NCBI RefSeq assembly: GCF_021440085.1
Contig: NZ_JAKCPW010000004.1
Location: 124,001-188,000, forward strand
From: Dyadobacter sp. CY261
GTDB lineage: Bacteria > Bacteroidota > Bacteroidia > Cytophagales > Spirosomataceae
Length of the DNA stretch: 64,000 nucleotides
Reading direction: 5' to 3'
Both the position numbers and the translations under genes were made by a program. Shown here one piece after another: positions 1 through 8,856 of the stretch. The notes below the pieces were generated by a model that was not told the DNA's origin, made no database searches, and was given only the letters and a program-made list of their open reading frames with translations. Positions within the stretch are counted from its first letter, which is position 1, and each line of letters opens with the position of its first letter.

Positions 1-596
1 TATTTCACTTTGGTACGGAAATCTGCCTCTTTATGCACGATCGTCACCTTCGCATCGTGCCGGTACAGCTCCAAAGCGGCCTCCACCGATGAATTGGAAC
101 CTCCTACCAACACGACATTGGTGTAAGAATATTTGAAAGGCTCGTCGTAATAATGCGAAACATGTGGCAGGTTCTCACCCGGCACATTCAGCATGCGTGG
201 CACATCGAAATAGCCTGTTGCCAGGATCACGGTTTTAGACTGAAATACCTGACCATCGTTGGAATACGTCAGAAAAGTACCGTCCGATTGCTTTTCCGCA
301 CGGTCTACATCTACGAAGAGCTTGAAATTCAAATGATAGTAACCGGCTACCTTCCGATAATATTGAAGTGCCTCGTTTCGGTTTGCCTTTACATCCGAGA
401 TTGCGAATGGTATCCCGCCGATCTCAATATTTTCCGCGGTTGAGAAAAACTTCATCCGCCTCGGATAGCGACGAATCGATTCGGTGAGATTTCCTTTTTC
501 GAGAATCAGGTAATCGAGGCCGCTTTTGGCCAGTTCGACACCCATTGCGAGGCCGCAAGGGCCCCCTCCTATGATAATTGCGTCGTAAATGTGCAT
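1..596 (-). CDS. ypdA: YpdA-type FAD/NAD(P)-dependent disulfide reductase, 3' end outside window
   Basis: The first 198 codons are visible from an ATG at 596 and the frame runs off the window edge. The N-terminus has a Rossmann FAD site (GGGPCG, residues 10-15). The ILATGYFDVP stretch (about 125-133) and a second nucleotide-binding glycine motif (VVLVGGSNSS, 161-170) follow. This order fits the thioredoxin-reductase-like YpdA family, putative bacillithiol disulfide reductases that use NADPH to keep bacillithiol reduced. No redox CxxC is visible in the part present, as expected for YpdA and unlike classical TrxB. The gene is divergent from pabB with a 128-bp gap. The family call is good; bacillithiol as the substrate is inferred from family knowledge. 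Confidence 0.8.
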   Translation of the reverse strand, partial: MHIYDAIIIGGGPCGLAMGVELAKSGLDYLILEKGNLTESIRRYPRRMKFFSTAENIEIGGIPFAISDVKANRNEALQYYRKVAGYYHLNFKLFVDVDRAEKQSDGTFLTYSNDGQVFQSKTVILATGYFDVPRMLNVPGENLPHVSHYYDEPFKYSYTNVVLVGGSNSSVEAALELYRHDAKVTIVHKEADFRTKVK

Positions 597-724
597 TTGA
601 ATGGTGCCGACGACCTATTTAGCTTGTAGCCGTCCTGGTCTTTTAACCCTCTAATTTAGCTATTGGTTTCTGAACTTTGTAAATTAGCTAACTGTTCTCA
701 AAGCCTGATTATACTCATTTTAGA

Positions 725-1729
725 TTGGAAAACGCGGCCTGCTACTTTGCGAAGAAGCTGAATGAATGGGGCAGGACCAAAACCCCTTTCTTTTTTTTGG
801 TAGATTACCAGTTTCAACAACCGCAAGCCTGGAAACTCGACGACATCGACCCAAACGAGATCCTATTCTACCTGAATGGTTTTACGAATGATCACCAGCA
901 GCTCCGCGACGAGCTTCCGGAGCATATCCGTTTTGGCAAACATCCCATTCCATTCGAAGCATATCAGTCAAAATTCGATTGCGTACTACGCCATTTGAAT
1001 GCAGGGAACTCGTTTTTGGTAAATCTTTCCGTCCCGACTCCGATCGATACAAACCTGACGCTGGAACAAATTTTCCGGTATAGCGAGGCGTCTTACCGGT
1101 TACTTTATAAAAATCAGTTTGTTTGCTTTTCGCCGGAAATATTCGTCCGCATCCAGGGCAACCGCATTGCTTCGTTTCCAATGAAAGGCACCATCGACGC
1201 ATCCATTCCTAATGCCGCGCAGGTAATTCTTTCGGATCATAAAGAAGCCGCTGAACATGCTACTATAGTGGATTTGATCAGGAATGATATCAGTATGGTG
1301 GCTGAGAAAGTATGGGTTGAACGCTATCGCTATATCGATCGCATTCAGACTTATGACAAAACCCTGTTACAAGTGAGCTCTGAAATTGCGGGCACTCTGC
1401 CGGGTACTTTTAATGGTCAATATGGCGATCTCCTGACAAAATTATTACCCGCCGGTTCGATTACAGGTGCGCCAAAACCCCGCACTCTGGAAATTATCCA
1501 GGAAGCCGAAGCCTACGACCGCGGCTATTACACCGGCATAATGGGTTATTTTGACGGGGAAAACTTCGAGAGTGCGGTGATGATCCGTTTCATCGAGCAA
1601 CAGGAAAACGGGCTGATTTTCAAAAGTGGTGGTGGGGTTACAGCGCGGAGCAATGCGTTGAGCGAGTACCAGGAAGTCATTGATAAAGTTTATCTCCCCT
1701 TTAGCTACGTCCCGCATGCTGTGCTTTGA
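725..1729 (+). CDS. pabB: Aminodeoxychorismate synthase component I
   Basis: A 334-aa chorismate-binding enzyme that aminates chorismate to 4-amino-4-deoxychorismate for folate synthesis. Visible family motifs are PMKGT (152-156), DLIRND (183-188), LPAGSITGAPKP (241-252) and the C-terminal GGGVTARSN (302-310). The protein is shorter than enterobacterial PabB (about 450 aa) because the N-terminal subdomain is reduced, which is common in Bacteroidota. The start is a TTG at 725; no ATG lies between it and the upstream in-frame stop at 689. The next gene, pabC, overlaps it by 14 bp, which indicates translational coupling. No pabA glutaminase is in the window. An anthranilate synthase TrpE is less likely given the pabC neighbour. 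Confidence 0.9.
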   Translation: MENAACYFAKKLNEWGRTKTPFFFLVDYQFQQPQAWKLDDIDPNEILFYLNGFTNDHQQLRDELPEHIRFGKHPIPFEAYQSKFDCVLRHLNAGNSFLVNLSVPTPIDTNLTLEQIFRYSEASYRLLYKNQFVCFSPEIFVRIQGNRIASFPMKGTIDASIPNAAQVILSDHKEAAEHATIVDLIRNDISMVAEKVWVERYRYIDRIQTYDKTLLQVSSEIAGTLPGTFNGQYGDLLTKLLPAGSITGAPKPRTLEIIQEAEAYDRGYYTGIMGYFDGENFESAVMIRFIEQQENGLIFKSGGGVTARSNALSEYQEVIDKVYLPFSYVPHAVL

Positions 1730-2309
1730 AACGATCCGCGTCGAAAACCGTCAATTAAAAAACCTGTCGTACCACCAAGCACGTCTTAATAAAACCCGCC
1801 GGGAATTATGGGGCTGTACCAATGAATGGGACCTTTCGGCTTTGCTTGAAATACCCGATCTGGTCGATCACAACATCCATAAGTGTCGCGTCGCCTATGG
1901 CAAAGACATCGACAACATCAAATGGGAGCCCTACTCCCGCCGCACAATCGGTAAAATCCGCCGGGTTTATCATAATGAAATCGATTATCAATACAAATAC
2001 GATAACCGCGACACCCTCAACACGCTCTTTGCGCAACGGGGGGACGCGGACGAAATTCTGATTATTAAAAATGGCCTCGTGACTGATTCCAATTATTGCA
2101 ACGTTGCATTTTGGAACGGAAGTCAATGGCTTACTCCCGACAGTCCGCTCTTACCTGGCACTCAACGGGCATTTTTGCTCGATCAAGGTGTTATCCGGAC
2201 GGCCGAAATCTGCGAAACCGACATTAATTCGTTTAGCCAGATAAGGCTTTTCAATGCGATGGTTGATTGGGCTAATGCGGCAACCCTCGATGTTTCGTTG
2301 ATTGCTTGA
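1716..2309 (+). CDS. pabC: Aminotransferase class IV, probable aminodeoxychorismate lyase
   Basis: A 197-aa PLP enzyme of fold type IV, probably converting aminodeoxychorismate to p-aminobenzoate and pyruvate. The conserved core reads KYDNRDTLNTLFAQRG, then DEILIIKNGLVTDSNYCN and LTPDSPLLPGTQR, matching the PabC/BCAT signature (substrate loop, Gly-x-Val-Thr segment, TP...LLPG-T-R). The lysine in YKYDNR is the likely PLP anchor. A longer reading from 1680 is possible, but an ATG at 1716 gives the usual MxxFETIRV start. It overlaps pabB by 14 bp. It is shorter than the E. coli enzyme (269 aa), as is common in this phylum. Confidence 0.85.
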   Translation: MLCFETIRVENRQLKNLSYHQARLNKTRRELWGCTNEWDLSALLEIPDLVDHNIHKCRVAYGKDIDNIKWEPYSRRTIGKIRRVYHNEIDYQYKYDNRDTLNTLFAQRGDADEILIIKNGLVTDSNYCNVAFWNGSQWLTPDSPLLPGTQRAFLLDQGVIRTAEICETDINSFSQIRLFNAMVDWANAATLDVSLIA

Positions 2310-2351
2310 CCACAAATTGCGAACTTGCCGCCTAATTAAAGAATTGAAACA

Positions 2352-4847
2352 ATGACCTCCCTTTTTGAGGAAGAAATCACCCTTTTTGCCGACCTGATCC
2401 TGCCCGTGCCGATTCCGAGCCTGTTTACGTACCGGGTTCCTCGCGAAATGGCGTCACTGATCAAAGTCGGGGCGAGGGTAATCGTGCAGTTTGGTCAGAA
2501 AAGGGTCATTACAGCCGTGGTGGCACAGTTGCACACCAATCCGCCGGTGAAATATCAGGCCAAATACATTCTCGAATTGCTGGACGAGCAGCCGATAGTT
2601 ACCGCTCACCAACTCGAACTTTTTGCATGGGTAGCCGAATATTACCTCTGCAATATCGGCGAGGTGATGAATGTGGCATTGCCGGCCGGCCTGAAAATTA
2701 CCAGCCAGTCGCGCATTCAATTGAACCCCGAGTTTGAATATGATGACCTGCTGACCGACCAGGAGCGCATTATCCTGGATGAAATCAAAAAGCATCAGAC
2801 CCTTTCCTATGAAGAAGTAGAAAGGCTTTTGCAGAAATCCAATATCACGTCGATCATCAAATCGCTCGTGGGCAAGCGGGCCGTGATTTTGTATGAAGAG
2901 GTAAAAGAGCGCTATAAGCCCAAAGTAGCGAAAAAGGTCAGGCTGGCATCCGCGTACACCACGAATGAGGCACTCTCCAGGCTAGCCGCCGATCTCGATA
3001 AGACGCCAAGGCAGCAGGAGATCCTTTTGAAGTACCTCAGCTTCATCCCGGTTTACAATAATCCCGATTTGAACCACAAAGGTTTGGACAAATCGATATT
3101 TAGCCAGGACGATAGCATTTCCGATGCCTCTTTGAACACACTAATTAAAAAAGGCATTTTCGAACAGTTTGAAATATTCATTTCACGCTTCGACGACATT
3201 CCGACGGGCACTATGGGCACTATCACGCTCACCGATACCCAACAAGAAGCCACAAGACAAATCCACGCACTTTTCCAGGAAAAGGAAGTGGTGCTTTTAC
3301 ATGGCATTACCGGCAGCGGCAAGACGGAAGTTTATATCGAACTGATCAAACAGGCTCTTGAAAGCGGATCGCAAGTCCTCTTCCTGCTTCCTGAAATTGC
3401 ATTGACAACCCAAATTGTTGTGCGGCTGCGGAAGGTATTTGGCGACGTCATGGGCATATACCATTCCAAATTCTCGGATAATGAGCGCGTAGAGGTCTGG
3501 AAGGGCATTCTGGATGGGAAATTCCAGTTTGTGGTGGGAGTGCGGTCGGCCATTTTCCTGCCATTTGATAATCTAGGATTGATCATCGTGGACGAAGAAC
3601 ACGAAACCTCCTACAAACAGCACGACCCGGCCCCGCGCTATAACGCACGCGATGTGGCGGTGATCATGTCGTACATGCACAAAGGCAAAACGGTCCTGGG
3701 ATCAGCCACACCCTCGCTGGAAAGCTATTTCCATGCACAAAATGGCCGTTATGGCCTGGTGGAAATGAAGCAACGCTTCGGAAATGCTGCATTGCCGCGT
3801 TTTGAGTTGATCGATACCAAGAAGGAGAAACGGCAAAAGCAAATGAAGAACGAGTTTTCTTCCGTGCTACTCAGTCATTTGGAATACAATCTTAAAAACA
3901 AGGAACAGACCATCCTTTTCCAGAACCGCCGCGGTTACTCACCGTACCTGCAATGCGAGGAATGCAACTGGATTTCGGAATGCGCTAATTGCGACGTAAG
4001 CCTGACCTACCACATGAAGGCGCGCGAGCTGCGTTGCCATTATTGCGGACATAAGGAAGAGGTACCCCGGACCTGTCCGCATTGTGGGTCTACCAAGGTC
4101 AAAACCATGGGGTACGGCACCGAAAAGATCGAGGAGGAAATCAATGTGATGTATCCTGAGGCGCGCGTACAACGCATGGACCTCGACACGACGCGTGCCA
4201 AAAATGCTTATCAGCAAATTATCCAGGATTTTGAAGAAGGTGGGATCGACATCCTCGTCGGTACTCAGATGGTGAGCAAAGGGCTGGATTTCGACAATGT
4301 GAGTATTGTTGGTATTTTTGATGCCGACCGCATTATCCATTTCCCCGAGTTCCGCGCTTCGGAACGGGCATTCCAGATGCTTACACAGGTGAGTGGGCGC
4401 GCAGGAAGGCGAGCGGACAAGCCTGGGAAAGTACTGATCCAAACAGCAAACCCCTCGCAGCCTCTGCTTGAAAAGGTCATCAACAACGACTATGAGGGAA
4501 TGTATGGGGCCGAAATCGCGGAGCGTGAAAAGTTTAACTACCCGCCGTTCACCCGGCTCATTAAGGTGACTGTAAAGCACATTGACGAAGGGACGGCTTT
4601 GCGGGCCGCAAAAGTTTTAGCAGAGAAATTGACCGCACATTTAGGGGCAAGCAGGGTTTTGGGACCACAGCCACCGCTGGTCGAAAGAGTAAGAAATCAG
4701 TTTTTGTTCGATATTCTCATCAAACTTGAACGAGAAAAGATTAATTTTAAGGCGGCAAAGTCATTTATACAGGAAAAAGTAATTGACACTCTGACTGACA
4801 AGACACTAAAAAGCATCCAGGTCGTGATAGACGTGGATTGTTTATAA
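2352..4847 (+). CDS. priA: Primosomal protein N', replication restart helicase
   Basis: An 831-aa superfamily-2 helicase that recognises stalled forks and reloads the replisome. The N-terminal DNA-binding region (about 1-110) is followed by a Walker A motif GITGSGKTE (317-325) and a DEEH box (VDEEHETSYKQ, about 412-422). Eight cysteines form the PriA zinc module between about 535 and 580 (CEEC, CANC, CHYC, CPHC). The C-terminal helicase lobe contains GTQMVSKGLDF and QVSGRAGR. Length matches the family. The ATG at 2352 follows a 42-bp gap after pabC, so it may be co-transcribed with the folate genes. A clear assignment. Confidence 0.97.
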   Translation: MTSLFEEEITLFADLILPVPIPSLFTYRVPREMASLIKVGARVIVQFGQKRVITAVVAQLHTNPPVKYQAKYILELLDEQPIVTAHQLELFAWVAEYYLCNIGEVMNVALPAGLKITSQSRIQLNPEFEYDDLLTDQERIILDEIKKHQTLSYEEVERLLQKSNITSIIKSLVGKRAVILYEEVKERYKPKVAKKVRLASAYTTNEALSRLAADLDKTPRQQEILLKYLSFIPVYNNPDLNHKGLDKSIFSQDDSISDASLNTLIKKGIFEQFEIFISRFDDIPTGTMGTITLTDTQQEATRQIHALFQEKEVVLLHGITGSGKTEVYIELIKQALESGSQVLFLLPEIALTTQIVVRLRKVFGDVMGIYHSKFSDNERVEVWKGILDGKFQFVVGVRSAIFLPFDNLGLIIVDEEHETSYKQHDPAPRYNARDVAVIMSYMHKGKTVLGSATPSLESYFHAQNGRYGLVEMKQRFGNAALPRFELIDTKKEKRQKQMKNEFSSVLLSHLEYNLKNKEQTILFQNRRGYSPYLQCEECNWISECANCDVSLTYHMKARELRCHYCGHKEEVPRTCPHCGSTKVKTMGYGTEKIEEEINVMYPEARVQRMDLDTTRAKNAYQQIIQDFEEGGIDILVGTQMVSKGLDFDNVSIVGIFDADRIIHFPEFRASERAFQMLTQVSGRAGRRADKPGKVLIQTANPSQPLLEKVINNDYEGMYGAEIAEREKFNYPPFTRLIKVTVKHIDEGTALRAAKVLAEKLTAHLGASRVLGPQPPLVERVRNQFLFDILIKLEREKINFKAAKSFIQEKVIDTLTDKTLKSIQVVIDVDCL

Positions 4848-4875
4848 AACATCATTTTCACTGCACGTTAACTTT

Positions 4876-6315
4876 ATGTCTTCCAAAAAAACCAGAATTG
4901 TTGCAACCGTAGGCCCGACCTCGGAATCTAAAGAAACGTTATACGCATTGGCCAAAGCAGGAGTAAACGTATTCCGTTTGAACTTCTCCCACGGCACCCA
5001 CGCCGACCACCTGGAAAGACTCACCAACATCCGCGAGATCAATGAAGAGCATGGCCTTAACCTGGCTATTCTTCAGGATTTACAAGGCCCTAAAATCCGA
5101 ATCGGCCTGGTGGCTGAGAAAGATGGCGTTCTGATCGAATCAGGCAAGAAACTGATCCTTTCGAATACTGAAGTGCTTGGTACCGCTGAAAAGGTAAGCA
5201 CGCCTTACGATGGGATGTACAATGATGTGAAGATCGGTGACCGCGTGTTGATGGATGATGGGAAACTGGAAGTGCTGGTAACGGGAATCGACGGAACGGA
5301 TGTAATCACAGAGGTTATCTATGGTGGCTTGCTTAAATCGAAAAAAGGTGTAAACCTGCCTAACACGCGAGTTTCCATGCCGTCGGTAACGCAGAAAGAC
5401 TGGGAAGATCTGGACTTTGGTCTTGAAAACAATGTGGAATGGATTGCATTGTCATTCGTTCGCACAGCCGAAGAAATCACAAAAGTGAAGGAATATATTG
5501 CCAACAAAGGCAAAACCGCCCGCGTTGTAGCGAAAATCGAGAAGCCTGAGGCAATCGTCAATATCGATGAGATCATCGAAGTTACGGATGGTATCATGGT
5601 GGCCCGTGGTGACCTTGGGGTCGAACTTCCTGCGGAAGAGGTTCCGATGATCCAGAAAATGATCGTTGAAAAATGTAACCGCGCCGGCAAGCCCGTGATC
5701 GTGGCGACGCAAATGCTGGAAAGCATGATCGAAAGCCCACGTGCAACCCGCGCCGAGCTGAACGACGTAGCTAACTCGGTACTCGACGGTGCTGACGCAG
5801 TGATGCTATCGGCCGAAACGGCTTCCGGTAAGTACCCGCTTCTGGCCGTAGAAAGCATGACCAGAACCATTGAAAAGGTAGAAGCTAACAGCAAAAGCAT
5901 TTATTTCAAACACCATGCGGCTGTTAACGACACCCCTGGCACTTACAAACTGAATGATAATGTTGTAATGAGCGCCTGCCGTCTGGCACGTGATACGCAA
6001 GCTGCGGCGATCATTGGCATTACCCGCTCGGGTTACACGTCATTCCGCCTCTCGCACCACCGTCCGAAAGCTAACCTGCTGATTTTCACATCCAACAAGA
6101 TGTTGATGAACCAGTTGGCGCTGTATTGGGGAACCAAGGTATTCTTTTACGACCGCGACCAGGGCGTTTCAACCGACGATCTGATCGAGGATATCAAAAC
6201 CTTCCTCGTTGAAAAAGGCGAATTGCAGAAAGGCGATGTGTTCATTAATACTTTGAGCATGCCGGTTTCAAGACAACGCAAAACGAATACTGTGAAATTG
6301 AGCGTAGTGGAGTAA
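4876..6315 (+). CDS. pyk: Pyruvate kinase
   Basis: A 479-aa glycolytic enzyme converting phosphoenolpyruvate and ADP to pyruvate and ATP. The N-terminus reads TRIVATVGPTS and RLNFSHG, the substrate-binding start of the barrel. The active-site signature VARGDLGVELPAEEVP lies near residues 242-257, with KIEKPEA upstream and ATQMLESM downstream. The C-terminal allosteric domain is complete. It starts at an ATG 28 bp after priA and ends just before a strong intrinsic terminator. Nothing is unusual in its length or motifs. Confidence 0.97.
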   Translation: MSSKKTRIVATVGPTSESKETLYALAKAGVNVFRLNFSHGTHADHLERLTNIREINEEHGLNLAILQDLQGPKIRIGLVAEKDGVLIESGKKLILSNTEVLGTAEKVSTPYDGMYNDVKIGDRVLMDDGKLEVLVTGIDGTDVITEVIYGGLLKSKKGVNLPNTRVSMPSVTQKDWEDLDFGLENNVEWIALSFVRTAEEITKVKEYIANKGKTARVVAKIEKPEAIVNIDEIIEVTDGIMVARGDLGVELPAEEVPMIQKMIVEKCNRAGKPVIVATQMLESMIESPRATRAELNDVANSVLDGADAVMLSAETASGKYPLLAVESMTRTIEKVEANSKSIYFKHHAAVNDTPGTYKLNDNVVMSACRLARDTQAAAIIGITRSGYTSFRLSHHRPKANLLIFTSNKMLMNQLALYWGTKVFFYDRDQGVSTDDLIEDIKTFLVEKGELQKGDVFINTLSMPVSRQRKTNTVKLSVVE

Positions 6316-6338
6316 TTCGATATCAATATTATAAGAGA

Positions 6339-6370
6339 GGGCGACGGATTCATTTCCGCCGCCCTTTTTT
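6339..6370 (+). terminator. Intrinsic terminator after pyk
   Basis: GGGCGACGG (6339-6347) pairs with CCGCCGCCC (6356-6364) with a single A/C mismatch around an 8-nt loop, followed by six T. It begins 24 bp past the pyk stop codon. Confidence 0.85.
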
Positions 6371-6415
6371 ATGTCCGCCGATTGATCATCGAGCGGGGGA
6401 AGCGACAAAATCGAT

Positions 6416-6697
6416 TTGAAATATGCGCAGGTTCCTCCCACGATATCTGTCGAAGTGGATACCGATGTTGAGCTGGAAGATCTTACAGAAAGCGAATATG
6501 TAACCTTAAAAACCATGAAACTCCTGGAATTCGGAACAGAGAAAGTCATCTGGTTTTTCACAGAAACAAAACAAGTAACGATCGCCACACCTGGCAACTG
6601 GTCAACCTTTGACTGGGATCATGAAGTGGTGCTGATGCCAGGTGCGATGTGCAACGTTGGCCAGTACCTTCGGAGCAAAGGATCGAGATTCGCTTAA
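6416..6697 (+). CDS. Small hypothetical protein
   Basis: A 93-aa reading frame that I do not recognise. It lies between the pyk terminator and another terminator on the same strand (6728-6750), which argues that this strand is transcribed here. The sequence is acidic near the N-terminus (DVELEDLTESEY) and then looks like an ordinary globular beta-rich protein (IWFFTETKQVTIATPGNW). The start is uncertain: the frame opens with TTG at 6416, and the first internal ATG is near 6514. An in-frame stop lies just upstream at 6383-6385. It has no signal peptide and no membrane segment. It may be a lineage-specific soluble protein. Confidence 0.5.
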   Translation: MKYAQVPPTISVEVDTDVELEDLTESEYVTLKTMKLLEFGTEKVIWFFTETKQVTIATPGNWSTFDWDHEVVLMPGAMCNVGQYLRSKGSRFA

Positions 6698-6727
6698 TGG
6701 TAATATTGAAATCAAGACAAATTGTCC

Positions 6728-6750
6728 AACCGCCATGTAGCGGTTTTTTA
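6728..6750 (+). terminator. Intrinsic terminator
   Basis: AACCGC (6728-6733) and GCGGTT (6740-6745) form a 6-bp stem with a 6-nt loop, followed by TTTTA and an AT-rich tail. It separates the small gene at 6416-6697 from the BlaI operon. Confidence 0.75.
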
Positions 6751-6762
6751 TTTTATTAAATA

Positions 6763-6806
6763 ACTAATAAAATAGTTTTGAAACTAATTAAATAGTCATA
6801 AATTTG
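6763..6806 (+). promoter_or_regulatory. Promoter and paired operator of the BlaI-M56 operon
   Basis: Two copies of an imperfect palindrome, ACTAATAAAATAGT (6763-6776) and ACTAATTAAATAGT (6783-6796), lie exactly 20 bp apart, about two helical turns. A Bacteroidota promoter is interleaved with them: TTTG at 6777-6780, an 18-nt spacer, and TAAATTTG at 6799-6806. The second palindrome therefore fills the spacer between the -33 and -7 elements. BlaI/MecI repressors bind AT-rich dyads as dimers, so autorepression by the gene starting at 6849 is the natural reading. Repressor binding is inferred. Confidence 0.75.
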
Positions 6807-6848
6807 AATTAATCATTAATGATAACTCGTTTTAAAGACAAGAACAAC

Positions 6849-7223
6849 ATGGAAATCCGTAACCTGACCAGGGCTGAGGAAGAGGTCATGAGGATCCTCT
6901 GGCAGTTGAAGAAGGCGTTCGTTAAAGACATTCTGGTGGAAATGCCCGAGCCTAAACCCGCTTATAACACCGTATCGACGATCATCCGCATTCTGGAAAA
7001 AAAGGAGGTTGTTGGATATAATGCCTATGGAAAAACGCATGAATACTACCCACTGATTTCAGAGGAGGAATACAAACGCCACGAGATGAAGCAGTTGATG
7101 GTCAACTATTTTGATAATTCGCTACCGAACCTGGTGTCCTTTTTTGTGAAGGATAATGATCTGAATACCAAAGATCTGGATGAGATCATGAAGCTGATCG
7201 ACCAACATAAAAAGGATCAATAA
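6849..7223 (+). CDS. blaI: BlaI/MecI/CopY family transcriptional repressor
   Basis: A 124-aa winged-helix repressor. The N-terminal domain reads NLTRAEEEVMRILW, PAYNTVSTIIRILEKKEVV and YYPLISEEEYKR, the typical BlaI helix-turn-helix, wing and dimerisation start. The ATG at 6849 (MEIRNLT) is preferred to an upstream ATG at 6819 because it gives the family's usual N-terminus and leaves a leader after the TAAATTTG element. It lies 14 bp before an M56 peptidase gene, the classic BlaI-BlaR1 arrangement in which the membrane peptidase triggers repressor inactivation. In Bacteroidota such pairs are seldom tied to beta-lactamase, and none is present here. The signal sensed is unknown. Confidence 0.9.
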   Translation: MEIRNLTRAEEEVMRILWQLKKAFVKDILVEMPEPKPAYNTVSTIIRILEKKEVVGYNAYGKTHEYYPLISEEEYKRHEMKQLMVNYFDNSLPNLVSFFVKDNDLNTKDLDEIMKLIDQHKKDQ

Positions 7224-7237
7224 ATCGTCTGTTAGCC

Positions 7238-8830
7238 ATGGAAATTCTAATATACATCGGCAAGGTGAGCCTTTACTGGACGTTGTTGTACGGTTGCTAC
7301 TGGCTTATGCTGCGAAGGAACACTTTCTTCCAATGGAACCGCGCCTATCTGATCGGATCATTACTCGCTGCATTTCTGCTTCCGGAAGTCATCTATCCCG
7401 CTTCCGGCCCTGAGCTGCCCGTTATCTATCAGGTTAATGCAGCCACGTTTACGGTCTCGGCCGCGCCTCAGGAACAATCTATCGGATTTACATGGTGGCA
7501 GGGCGTTGCAGTGATTTACGCGATCGGGCTGGTGATTGTCGGTTCAAATCTGGTCCTGGAAATATCGAAGCTGGTCAGATACCTCAGGTCCGGGGAACTC
7601 ATTGAGCTGGACGACTGCTCGGTTGTCCTTATAGATTCCAACCAGGTAGGATCATTTTCATTTTTGAAATGGATCGTCATCAACCGGAATGACTACGAAA
7701 ATCATTTCGACGCGATACTTCGGCACGAAATGGTCCATACGCACCAGCGGCACAGTCTCGATATCCTGCTCGTCGAAGTTCTGCGGGCGGTCTTCTGGTT
7801 CCATCCTATACTTCCTCTTTACAAGCACTCATTGCAGGAAACCCACGAATACCTCGCCGATGCCGAAGCACCGAACCGCGAACATTATGCCAAATTTCTC
7901 GTGGCTTATGCACTTAATGCACCTGTTGCCGCGCTGACAAATCATTTTTTCAAACCGTCTCAAATTAAAAACCGTATCCAGATGATCTATAAGAACCGCA
8001 CATCCAAATGGATGCTGGGCACCTACGTGGCCGCCGCAACAATGATCGGAACCAGTGCGCTTTTCGTAGCGGGCTGCGAGAGCCAGGTTTCGAAGGAAAA
8101 CGATGTTGTGAAAACGGAATTGCAAAAAGAGGACAACAACGGACGCATTTTCAACGCAGTAGAAGTGCAGCCCGAGTATCCGGGAGGTAATCAGGAGATG
8201 TTTAAGTTTCTTGGCCGGAATATCAAATATCCCAGGGCTGCGTCCGATGCCGATGTACAAGGAAAGGTCTTCGTCAGTTTCGTGGTCACTACGACCGGCG
8301 AAATCGAAAACGTAACGGTTCTGAAAGGTATTGGGTCTGGCTGTGACGAAGAGGCAGCCCGTGTAGTTTCCAAATTTCCGAAATGGACTCCCGGTAAGCA
8401 AAGCGGAAAGGTAGTCAACACGAAATTTATAGTTCCTATCAATTTCCAGCTGGCAGAAGAAGGTGAAGACACCTCTACTGAAAAAGAGATAAAGGTCGTG
8501 GGATTCAAATCTGTTCGAAAACCCATCTCGCAAAAGAACCCGGGAGAGTTACCATTGCTTGCCGAAACCTTCGAAGGAAGAACCGACCTTACTGTGGGAG
8601 AAGGATCAGATTCCAGAATTACAATTCGCGGCACATCAGGACCATTTATAGCTGAAAACCAGCCACTCTACGTGCTAAACGGCGAGGTGATGGAGCAAAG
8701 CTTTACTGTTAATACGATAGACCCTAATACGATTAAGAGTATAAGCGTTTACAAGGGGCCGGATGCGTCGAAACTCTACGGCTCAAAAGGTGCCAACGGT
8801 GTCGTTTCCATCCATACCAAAGACCAATAG
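7238..8830 (+). CDS. M56 (BlaR1-like) membrane peptidase fused to TonB C-terminal and plug-like domains
   Basis: A 530-aa protein. It opens with BlaR1-type membrane helices (MEILIYIGKVSLYWTLLYGCYW and a second helix near 36-52). A third helix lies near 88-107, and the zinc motif HEMVH is at 163-167. A further helix near 263-283 precedes a soluble part. Residues about 308-405 are a TonB C-terminal domain (PEYPGG, KYPRAA, GKVFVSFVV). Residues about 438-530 resemble a TonB-receptor plug segment (PLYVLNGE, INTIDPN-like, SISVYKGPDASKLYGSKGANGV). It is probably an inner-membrane sensor-protease that reaches into the periplasm. It follows blaI by 14 bp. The plug-like tail suggests a role in signalling with receptors, but this is inference. 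Confidence 0.85.
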   Translation: MEILIYIGKVSLYWTLLYGCYWLMLRRNTFFQWNRAYLIGSLLAAFLLPEVIYPASGPELPVIYQVNAATFTVSAAPQEQSIGFTWWQGVAVIYAIGLVIVGSNLVLEISKLVRYLRSGELIELDDCSVVLIDSNQVGSFSFLKWIVINRNDYENHFDAILRHEMVHTHQRHSLDILLVEVLRAVFWFHPILPLYKHSLQETHEYLADAEAPNREHYAKFLVAYALNAPVAALTNHFFKPSQIKNRIQMIYKNRTSKWMLGTYVAAATMIGTSALFVAGCESQVSKENDVVKTELQKEDNNGRIFNAVEVQPEYPGGNQEMFKFLGRNIKYPRAASDADVQGKVFVSFVVTTTGEIENVTVLKGIGSGCDEEAARVVSKFPKWTPGKQSGKVVNTKFIVPINFQLAEEGEDTSTEKEIKVVGFKSVRKPISQKNPGELPLLAETFEGRTDLTVGEGSDSRITIRGTSGPFIAENQPLYVLNGEVMEQSFTVNTIDPNTIKSISVYKGPDASKLYGSKGANGVVSIHTKDQ

Positions 8831-8856
8831 CCACTCTTTCAATACCACGGCCCGGC

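Noticed and set aside
3939..4580. Long minus-strand frame opposite priA
   Set aside because: It is a shadow of the priA coding sequence; priA has complete motifs and the opposite product has none.
5319..5900. Serine-rich minus-strand frame opposite pyk
   Set aside because: Low-complexity antisense of pyruvate kinase, with no start or family features.
7238..8830. Beta-lactam resistance determinant (BlaR1)
   Set aside because: No penicillin-binding sensor domain is present and no beta-lactamase gene is nearby; the C-terminal part is TonB-like.
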